In this document: piece by piece, positions 1 through 4,018 of the stretch | Layout of the letters: the number at the start of each line of letters is the position of its first letter | Numbering within the stretch: the stretch's first letter is position 1 | Assembly: GCA_034440595.1 (NCBI GenBank) | Contig: JAWXCH010000575.1 | Span: 1 to 5,044, forward strand | DNA from: JAWXCH01 sp034440595 | GTDB lineage: Bacteria > Planctomycetota > Planctomycetia > Pirellulales > JALHPA01 | Length of the DNA stretch: 5,044 bases | Reading direction: 5' to 3' | Translations under genes and position numbers: made by a program | The notes under the pieces: model-generated | The model's input: the letters and a program-made list of their open reading frames with translations, nothing else | Database searches by the model: none | Told to the model about the DNA's origin: nothing

Positions 1-569
1 ACGATGGGGAGCATGGCGCTGCGTTGGCGAGACAGGGTAACGGGGGCGGTGATGACGTATTCAAATAACTCACCCACGTTGCCGGCTTGGGCAACGGATT
101 GGACGCCCTGGCGAAGGTCCATGACGGGTTCCTCGGCAAGTGCTTCAGAGGCGTCCGGGGCAGCGCTCTCTGCGACACCCATAGCTCGTCCTCTTCTGGC
201 GAATTCACCCGGGGCCTTCGCCGCTGGTGGGCTATCCGATTTAGCCATTCTCTTGAACTGTTGGTCCTTGCCCGCCAGATCTTGGTCATAGGTCTGGGGG
301 CCGAGAGATCCGTACAGCTCCAGCTGAACCACTGGCCTGGGGATGTAAAGGGGTTGATAGAGATCCATGACATACGAGATGGGCCGGCCGCTCACGAGTG
401 TTAGCCGCACGTTTTCCCAGTCGGCCTCCGTCGTGTTTTCAACGATGGCCCAGCCTTGTAGGAACGGGTCTTCCTTGCCCAGCACCAAGCGATAGCTGGT
501 CTTCCAGACAGGGGACTCCTGAATGTAACCCACGCGAACCTTGCGTTGTCCGTCCCCTGTAAAGTCTAC
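1..569 (-). pseudogene. DUF4139-type protein, internal fragment, 5'-truncated
   Basis: The minus strand is open from 569 to the window edge, about 189 codons, with a stop (TAG) at 570-572 just upstream. The translation has the hallmarks of DUF4139 proteins as I remember them: VRVGYIQESPVWKTSYRLVL near residues 10-30, then GWAIVENTTEADWENVRLTL, then SGRPISYVMDLYQPLYIPRP. A low-complexity Ala/Pro/Lys linker follows, and FEYVITAPVTLSRQRSAMLPIV lies near the edge. The family is mostly several hundred residues long, of unknown biochemical role, and probably secreted or surface-associated. Here everything N-terminal of the VGYIQE block is absent and no plausible start codon precedes it, so I read this as a gene beheaded by recombination. 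The 3' end runs out of the window, so whether it is complete there is unknown. A far-upstream frameshifted half is not seen in the next 400 bases. The family call is fairly sure; pseudogene status is inferred. Confidence 0.72.
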
Positions 570-572
570 CTA

Positions 573-914
573 CCGCCGGTGGCCGGCGCGATCACGCAAG
601 AGGTCATTGATGTCCTGGCGGTGCTGAACGCTTTGCGAGCCGCTATGACTCCGCACGTGCTTTCAGACTACGAATCGCGGTCTCAAGACGATTGGCGATT
701 CGCACGGTGGGGCCGTCGGACTATCGCAGCTAAAAGCAGCACGGCGACTGCGGCGGTCGCGATCTCCGGGCTGCAACCGATCATCGTAAGGCATCAGGGC
801 TCGTCTCTAGAGCAGGCGCTCGGGGGCGCTGCTGATAAATTGAAGAACACACTGAAGCGAACCCTCGGGCGATTGAAGAGCCATCAGGGCCGTACACCTT
901 ACGCTGGCAACTAG
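573..914 (+). pseudogene. HPF/RaiA-like ribosome hibernation factor, degenerate
   Basis: The open frame runs from an ATG at 546, but only its C-terminal third is recognisable: GLQPIIVRHQGSSLEQALGG (from about 768), then AADKLKNTLKRTLGRL. This matches the end of small HPF/S30EA-type proteins (sigma-54 modulation family), where the phrase is usually like GLxPIxVxHQxxxLxxAxxGAADKLxxxLxxTLGRL. Upstream, HVLSDYES and DDWRF (about 654-700) resemble the family's VHLSDENS and DDKRC. ERFASR is readable in a different frame at about 626-643. Roughly a dozen extra residues sit between DDWRF and GLQPI. I therefore infer an old gene with at least one frameshift and an insertion. The nominal ATG lies inside the antisense DUF4139 fragment and is unlikely to be the original start. 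Family members bind the 30S subunit and dimerise or silence ribosomes in stationary phase. A divergent but functional 122-residue protein cannot be excluded. Confidence 0.45.
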
Positions 915-968
915 TTATCTTAAGTTGCCCAAGGAGACAACGTCGCGCAGACATGCCCGGTTAGGTAG

Positions 969-1310
969 TCATCCGGCGGCCACGACACGAGTACTACCTC
1001 GACGATTGTTCCGTAGCGTTGGTCGAACCATTATCTCGACTTCTTGGCCCAAGTCATTTAAGCACCGAAAAAGTCGATCCGCCGAAAACCCCTTGAGCTT
1101 GCCTCGCATCAACGCAGAGATTTTGGGTTGGTCCAGCCCCATCGCCTCAGCGGCCTTCGTCTGAGTAAGTTTCCGAGCAGCGATGACCTGACAAATCAGG
1201 TGTGATAGTTGCGCCTTGGCAAGCATGTCGTCAGGGTCGTGAAGAGCAAGGTCAGCAAAGACATTGCCACTGCTTTTCTGTACCCTGGCGATCTTTTTGG
1301 TGGTCTTCAT
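969..1310 (-). CDS. HigA-like XRE/HTH antitoxin
   Basis: This 113-residue protein fits the XRE-type antitoxins paired with Gp49/HigB toxins. A basic N-terminal tail precedes NVFADLALHDPDD (residues 16-28). The helix-turn-helix, TQTKAAEAMGLDQPKISALM, spans about 49-68, followed by RGKLKGFSADRLFRCLNDLG and a beta-like EVEIMVRP. Such proteins bind and neutralise the cognate mRNA-cleaving toxin and repress their own operon. I chose the ATG at 1310 rather than the in-frame ATG at 1346 because it overlaps the toxin stop as ATGA and is preceded by AGAGGA at good spacing; the longer form would add 12 non-conserved residues. The C-terminal tail RPTLRNNRRGSTRVVAAG is basic and probably disordered. The antitoxin looks intact although its toxin partner is frameshifted, so it may now act only as a DNA-binding regulator. 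The likely target is the inverted repeat at 1722-1739. Confidence 0.88.
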   Translation of the reverse strand: MKTTKKIARVQKSSGNVFADLALHDPDDMLAKAQLSHLICQVIAARKLTQTKAAEAMGLDQPKISALMRGKLKGFSADRLFRCLNDLGQEVEIMVRPTLRNNRRGSTRVVAAG

Positions 1311-1721
1311 TCTTGGTCCTCTTTCTTCTGTTGAGCTAATCGCCACAGCTTGTGGTGCTCTTCCGCCGCTTTCAACCGATTCTTGATGCGGTCGACGTCC
1401 CCTTGCGGCGTCTTAGCACCCTTCTTCGACTTCTTCTGAAAGGCGTCCAGAACATACACGGCCCCGGCAAATTTCACTGTGTACACGCCTCGGAAAGTGC
1501 TCCCATTGTCGTCCTCAAACGATCTCGAGTACCCCGGCTCCGCCAAATCCCTTGAGCGGTTTGGCAGCGACGTGCTTGCCGCCCATTTGGGCTTGGTACA
1601 AGGCAAAGCCCACCACGTCCTTTACATCCTCTGGAAAATCCCGGAGGTCGTCTCTGCTACTGGCAATCCAGAAGAGCGGCTTTGCGGACTGCTCGCTCTG
1701 TTGCTCCACTTCCTTGCTCAT
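1307..1721 (-). pseudogene. HigB/Gp49-type RelE-family toxin, frameshifted
   Basis: Two overlapping minus-strand frames together make one toxin of 137 residues. The first (from ATG 1721) encodes 68 residues, including KPLFWIASSRDDLRDFPEDV, then VVGFALYQAQMGGKH and AAKPLKGFGGAGVLEIV, and ends at TGA 1515-1517. The second frame resumes at once with EDDNGSTFRGVYTVKFAGAV, YVLDAFQKKSKKGAKTP and a helical tail. Removing one T from the TTT at 1517-1519 restores EIV-EDDNG, as in family members. This is the Phage_derived_Gp49 (HigB-like) fold, ribosome-dependent or free mRNA interferases. The toxin-first order and the ATGA overlap with the antitoxin are typical. The 68-residue product lacks the second half of the fold and its catalytic C-terminal residues, so the toxin is presumably inactive. 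A +1 programmed shift at GTT TGA is possible but poorly supported. The start ATG has no Shine-Dalgarno, which the promoter position explains. Confidence 0.87.
1317..1322 (-). promoter_or_regulatory. Ribosome binding site of the antitoxin
   Basis: The minus strand reads AGAGGA six bases before the ATG at 1310-1308. It lies inside the last codons of the toxin gene, so the antitoxin can be initiated independently even though the toxin frame now ends about 200 bases earlier. It decides the 113-residue start over the ATG at 1346. Confidence 0.65.
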
Positions 1722-1739
1722 TATGCCATTATTGGCATA
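1722..1739. promoter_or_regulatory. Inverted-repeat operator over the TA promoter -10
   Basis: TATGCCA-TTAT-TGGCATA is a perfect 7-bp inverted repeat with a 4-bp spacer. It covers the -10 hexamer and the start region and ends one base from the toxin ATG. XRE antitoxins of this class bind palindromes over their own promoter, so this is the natural operator for the HTH protein encoded at 969-1310. The repeat is seen directly; binding is inferred. Confidence 0.65.
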
Positions 1740-1757
1740 TATCGCACCGCAAGTCAA
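1728..1757 (-). promoter_or_regulatory. Sigma70-type promoter of the toxin-antitoxin operon
   Basis: The minus strand carries TTGACT (1757-1752) and AATAAT (1733-1728) separated by 18 bp, each five of six to the housekeeping consensus. Counting from the -10 places +1 at or within a base or two of 1721, the A of the toxin ATG. The transcript would thus be leaderless, consistent with the lack of any Shine-Dalgarno sequence before that ATG. The match and its position directly before the operon make this the best promoter in the window. The transcription start is inferred. Confidence 0.7.
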
Positions 1758-1843
1758 GATTTCTTTGGCAGTTCCGGTGAAAAGGCCCCTACGGTGAAGC
1801 AAATGGGCTGATAGCGCCTAGATCGCCAGGCAGGCTATCGACG

Positions 1844-1909
1844 ATCCAAGATTACGAAACCATGCTTCCGCCGCCCTCCATTCGCACTCGCTGGTTTGTT
1901 ATCTTGGAT
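1844..1909. repeat. Imperfect 17-18 bp inverted repeat, 31-bp centre
   Basis: The left arm starts ATCCAAGAT at 1844-1852 and continues TACGAAACC to 1861. The right arm, 1893-1909, is GGTTTGTTATCTTGGAT. Its reverse complement matches the left arm with nine perfect bases, then one mismatch and one gap. It lies between the divergent toxin promoter and the hemerythrin-like gene. It could be an operator, an RNA hairpin or a recombination scar; nothing flanking it decides which. The rest of the non-coding stretch 1758-2061 shows no convincing gene. Confidence 0.55.
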
Positions 1910-2061
1910 TGAGAGAGTTCCGCCACAGCACGATACCCAACACTGCGGCGAAAGAACGTTCGGCAAGTTACATAGCCAACTGGCTTACGGCCGAGGTCGC
2001 CCGCAGATTCCGACCAGTATCACCTGTCCACGATCAACAAATTCGCCGAGTTATACCTACC

Positions 2062-2514
2062 ATGCTCAGTGACATCGCTCAACAGACGCTGATTGAACAT
2101 CAGACGCTCAAGCACATCGTGGAAGCACTGCGGACAGTGCTTAACTGGCACGTTCCCGAGGCCGGCGCGCCACGCAAGCTAACGTCCCTGCGCTTTGTCA
2201 CCAGCTCGCTGCAACGTCACGTGGAATACATGCTGAATCTGGAAGAAACGGGTGGCTATATGCCTGAAATCCGGGCCGCCAGTCCGAAACTGACCGATCA
2301 GGTCGAGGCACTCCGTCAGCAGCATGATGAGTTTCGGGAGACACTGCGGCAAATCGTGGCTGGGCTGGAAGAGGTGACTGCCGGGAACCAACAGCAGTTT
2401 GCAAGTTTGTGCGAACGATTGACGACCCTGCTCGCCAAGCTCGACGAGCACAGCAAGAAAGAGACGGAGCTGGTCCAGGAAGCGTTTCTCAGAGAGGAAG
2501 GGGGCGAAGGGTAA
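2062..2514 (+). CDS. Hemerythrin-like (HHE) cation-binding protein
   Basis: The 150-residue product is an all-helical, cytoplasmic hemerythrin-like protein. Candidate metal ligands are spaced as in HHE bundles: H13 (with H18) in LIEHQTLKHI, H53 with E61/E62 in RHVEYMLNLEE, H88 in RQQHDEFRE, and H130 with E134 in LDEHSKKETELVQEA. Family members bind a di-iron centre and sense or store O2 or NO, or protect iron; which applies here cannot be told. Assignment of individual ligands is my inference from spacing. The frame is open from a TTG at 1909, which would add 51 residues. I chose ATG 2062 because the family homology begins there (MLSDIAQQTLIEHQTL), the extra stretch looks unlike the family, and the TTG is the last base of an inverted-repeat arm. 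No Shine-Dalgarno precedes ATG 2062, common in planctomycetes. The C-terminus is acidic and glycine-rich (LREEGGEG). The gene appears to stand alone. Confidence 0.8.
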   Translation: MLSDIAQQTLIEHQTLKHIVEALRTVLNWHVPEAGAPRKLTSLRFVTSSLQRHVEYMLNLEETGGYMPEIRAASPKLTDQVEALRQQHDEFRETLRQIVAGLEEVTAGNQQQFASLCERLTTLLAKLDEHSKKETELVQEAFLREEGGEG

Positions 2515-2591
2515 GTGACAAGCGAAAACGTGTGCAGAAGGCGGCGGCGAAAGCACTCAAGAATTTGCAGTAGAGCATCGGGATGCGACGA

Positions 2592-2609
2592 CCAGCCGGT
2601 TCCGGCTGG
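2592..2609 (+). terminator. Perfect 8-bp hairpin downstream of hemerythrin gene
   Basis: CCAGCCGG-TT-CCGGCTGG is a perfect GC-rich inverted repeat 77 bases after the stop codon. In RNA it would fold with a GTTC loop. There is no T-run after it, so it is not a classic intrinsic terminator. A 3' end stabiliser, a factor-dependent terminator or a protein site are equally possible. Confidence 0.4.
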
Positions 2610-2655
2610 GATGGACGGGCGAGGGGGCTTGCTCAAGTTGAGCTAAGGCGAGAAA

Positions 2656-2695
2656 TGCACCTAGTGCAACCGCTACCTCCTGGTAGGCAGGTTGC
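2656..2695. repeat. Tandem and nested hairpins
   Basis: TGCAC-CTA-GTGCA (2656-2668) is a perfect 5-bp repeat. Overlapping it, GCAACC (2666-2671) pairs with GGTTGC (2690-2695). Nested inside, CTACC (2673-2677) pairs with GGTAG (2682-2686) around a TCCT tetraloop. The longer structure forms an 11-bp two-part stem with a small asymmetric internal loop. The two hairpins share bases 2666-2668, so they are mutually exclusive at that point. No known riboswitch or RNA family is recognised. Confidence 0.45.
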
Positions 2696-2771
2696 CCAGG
2701 GGTCGATTCGCGACATGGCTGTATCCAAGTGCCCCCGCTCCCCACAGCGATAAGGCATTTCAGCCCTTGTG

Positions 2772-2780
2772 TGCTATAAA
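2772..2780 (+). promoter_or_regulatory. Extended -10 promoter candidate
   Basis: TGC-TATAAA fits an extended -10 (TGn followed by a five-of-six hexamer). No good -35 is present at 16-18 bp upstream. It would start transcription near 2787, leaving a leader of about 65 bases before the ATG at 2853. It would also serve the membrane-protein gene at 3210. Confidence 0.35.
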
Positions 2781-2852
2781 TCCGACGCACGGTTCTATCA
2801 ATACTGGTAGGATGCCTTAATCACCCTACATCAGAACGCCTGTAGCAATAAA

Positions 2853-3164
2853 ATGAATCCCAGCCGAAAAACCAAACGTGAGGATCTGGAGATCATGCTC
2901 CAATACCGAAGCCACCAGGAGAATCTCCTCGTCGAAGAACGAATGGACGAGAAGCTGACGCAATTGCAGGTGTTCGTGGATCAGTTGGCAGCCACCCCTC
3001 ATGGAAGAGCCGAACTAGAAAACCGAACCAAACGCTTTGGCGATTGCCAGCGAATCGAAGGCGAAACGTCGGGCCAGTTTTACAGTAGGCTGCGACTTTG
3101 GCTGGACAGAGACATTGAGAGGCCAAAACCGCGGCGCCGTCACTCGGAACGGACGGGAGACTAG
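2853..3164 (+). CDS. Hypothetical 103-residue helical protein
   Basis: I do not recognise a named family. The product is strongly charged, without signal peptide or membrane segment, so probably cytoplasmic. Residues 8-47 are an amphipathic helix rich in Glu, Gln and Leu (REDLEIMLQYRSHQENLLV, then EERMDEKLTQLQVFVDQLA), likely a coiled coil or helical hairpin. ATPHGRAELENRTKRFG (47-63) forms a hinge. ETSGQFYSRLRLWLDRDI (71-88) looks like a conserved motif, and the tail PKPRRRHSER is basic, suggesting nucleic-acid or acidic-partner contact. The ATG at 2853 is the first in frame and follows an AT-rich leader (AATAAA) without a Shine-Dalgarno. The 53-residue membrane-protein gene follows 45 bases downstream on the same strand, probably as one transcript. 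I have an impression of similar short planctomycete proteins but cannot confirm it. That this is a real gene is likely; its function is unknown. Confidence 0.6.
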   Translation: MNPSRKTKREDLEIMLQYRSHQENLLVEERMDEKLTQLQVFVDQLAATPHGRAELENRTKRFGDCQRIEGETSGQFYSRLRLWLDRDIERPKPRRRHSERTGD

Positions 3165-3196
3165 CGCTAGTTACATTCTGCCATCCTGCTGACAAC

Positions 3197-3201
3197 AAGG
3201 A
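3197..3201 (+). promoter_or_regulatory. Ribosome binding site of small membrane protein
   Basis: AAGGA ends eight bases before ATG 3210. It is one of only two good Shine-Dalgarno sequences in the window and supports translation of the short ORF. Confidence 0.6.
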
Positions 3202-3209
3202 CAAGACCG

Positions 3210-3371
3210 ATGAAATGGATTGGAATCTCAAATTTGGGCATGCTGCTGCTGGCCGTCTGGTTGATTGCCACGGGCGTTTTGGTATTGGTGCCAATCACCG
3301 GGATCCCCACGGTTCCGATTCTGGCCGGATTGGCTATCGCCGCGGGGATATTGATTCTGCTGGGTCGTTAG
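3210..3371 (+). CDS. Small two-helix membrane protein, 53 residues
   Basis: The ORF encodes 53 residues: a short N-terminus (MKWIGISNLG), a hydrophobic helix at about 11-29 (MLLLAVWLIATGVLVLVPI), a tight Thr-Gly-Pro turn (TGIPTVP, 30-36), and a second helix at about 37-51 (ILAGLAIAAGILILL), ending in GR. Two helices joined by a turn, with Lys at the N-terminus and Arg at the C-terminus, suggest a hairpin in the cytoplasmic membrane with both ends inside. It resembles the tiny hydrophobic proteins (around 50 residues, MKxxxNLxMLLLGIWLIxTGL type) that are common but uncharacterised in environmental bacteria. The ATG has AAGGA at correct spacing. It lies 45 bases after the 103-residue gene and is probably cotranscribed. 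Small membrane proteins of this sort often act in envelope stress or tune a larger transporter, but nothing in the sequence shows which. Confidence 0.72.
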   Translation: MKWIGISNLGMLLLAVWLIATGVLVLVPITGIPTVPILAGLAIAAGILILLGR

Positions 3372-3380
3372 AGCGTTTTC

Positions 3381-3467
3381 ATGTTAGGCGTGGCGGTAAC
3401 CACAGTGTTGAAAATAGTTTCGGCACTCGGCTTCGGTGAACTGATCGAGGATGCTGGGGCTGTTTAG
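3381..3467 (+). pseudogene. Possible remnant of DUF1328-like small membrane protein
   Basis: A 28-codon ORF (MLGVAVTTVLKIVSALGFG, then ELIEDAGAV) starts nine bases after the previous stop. Its opening ML-x-x-A-x-T and the central ALGFG followed by an Ala-rich stretch recall DUF1328 (YtjA-like) proteins of about 50-60 residues. The second hydrophobic helix of that family is missing. It could be a truncated relic or chance; the match is weak and based on memory. Confidence 0.2.
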
Positions 3468-3538
3468 TACTCCCGGTCCATCGTCAGCTACGGGGCTAGA
3501 GATGGATTAGGCGTTGAGACCGGGCACGTTCTCGCGTA

Positions 3539-3571
3539 AACGCCCCGCGATTAGCGCTGGAAACGGGCGTT
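3539..3571. repeat. Inverted repeat AACGCCC / GGGCGTT
   Basis: AACGCCC (3539-3545) is exactly complementary to GGGCGTT (3565-3571) around a 19-base loop that contains the palindrome AGCGCT. No T-run follows on either strand, so a terminator is doubtful. It lies 168 bases past the small membrane-protein gene. Confidence 0.35.
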
Positions 3572-3797
3572 AATGTAGGTTTATCGAATTGTATCGCTTG
3601 CAACCCTGCCCTACGCTGGAATGCGGACATGGAAGAGCACCCGCACCCCGACGTTTCCAGGTCAGCCTGTGAACGCTTTTCCTACTCACGGCAATGGTGG
3701 CTACCTTCGTTACCGTCATAACCACGCTGAGCAAGCGCGAGGCGGCGTGACGGCAAGAGATGGAGCGAATCGAAAAGTCGCACGGCATTACTTCCCC

Positions 3798-3920
3798 ATG
3801 ACCCCGTCCCGCTTCCAATTCACCATCCGAGGGCTTGTTGTGGGACAACCTGCTAGAATCGGTACCATGATACTAGCCTTGATCGCTTTTGGGGTGTTGT
3901 TCATTTTGAGTTCGGCGTGA
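3798..3920 (+). CDS. Doubtful 40-residue membrane peptide
   Basis: The ORF reads MTPSRFQFTIRGLVVGQ, then PARIGTMILALIAFGVLFIL, ending SSA. Arg/Phe-rich RFQFTIRGL followed by one hydrophobic helix is the N-terminal layout of many planctomycete membrane proteins (RFQFSIRxLL type), which are usually longer. Here the helix is followed at once by a stop. It may be a truncated start of such a gene or a very small membrane protein. The same frame is open further upstream to 3621 without homology. No Shine-Dalgarno is seen. Confidence 0.25.
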   Translation: MTPSRFQFTIRGLVVGQPARIGTMILALIAFGVLFILSSA

Positions 3921-4018
3921 GGCACCGAAGCAGGTTCAGGGCAGGCAAACTGACTCGAAGTGCGGTCAGCGGTCGGACCAGAAAGAGCTTTGCTGCCGGG
4001 AGGTTCGACTGTCTCGCT

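Larger units (their letters stand above)
2515..2852. other. Structured intergenic region
   Basis: No supported gene lies in these 338 bases. Short frames are open on both strands (for example ATG 2584 to about 2752 on plus and a 77-codon frame on minus), but none resembles a protein family or has a start signal. The first half contains closely packed inverted repeats (2592-2609 and 2656-2695). The second half is more AT-rich and holds a promoter candidate for the downstream gene. A basic, startless reading frame directly after the hemerythrin stop (KRKRVQKAAAKALKNLQ, ending at 2573) may be a remnant or chance. Confidence 0.5.
3372..4018. other. Gene-poor region between membrane protein and ATPase
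   Basis: About 650 bases separate the small membrane-protein gene from the 3' end of the convergent ATPase gene. Open frames of 90-100 codons exist on both strands around 3570-3920, but they overlap each other and lack family resemblance and start signals. The stretch holds two doubtful short ORFs (3381-3467 and 3798-3920), a hairpin at 3539-3571, and MVATFVTVITTLSKREAA from about 3696, a short hydrophobic frame that stops early. No strong terminator with a T-run is visible on either side. It reads like decayed small-gene sequence. Confidence 0.5.

Noticed and set aside
1479..1811. Plus-strand frames across the toxin region (1479-1811, 1552-1797, 1352-1555)
   Set aside because: All are antisense to the clearly recognisable toxin codons on the minus strand.
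1909..2061. N-terminal extension of the hemerythrin-like protein from TTG 1909
   Set aside because: The 51 extra residues do not look like the family, the TTG overlaps an inverted-repeat arm, and homology starts at ATG 2062.
2179..2636. Minus-strand frames across the hemerythrin-like gene
   Set aside because: They are shadows of the plus-strand gene and show no protein-family features.
2656..2725. tRNA-like or integron attC-like fold (GTCGATTC and GCAACC/GGTTGC)
   Set aside because: There is no T-stem, acceptor stem or anticodon arm for a tRNA, and the arms do not match the attC core consensus GTTRRRY / RYYYAAC.
2557..2790. 77-codon minus-strand frame
   Set aside because: No start signal and no recognisable family; it covers the hairpin cluster, whose palindromes open frames on both strands.
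3950..3969. CTGAC / GTCAG hairpin after the ATPase gene as a terminator
   Set aside because: Only five base pairs, a loop of ten bases and no T-run on the minus strand; too weak to call.
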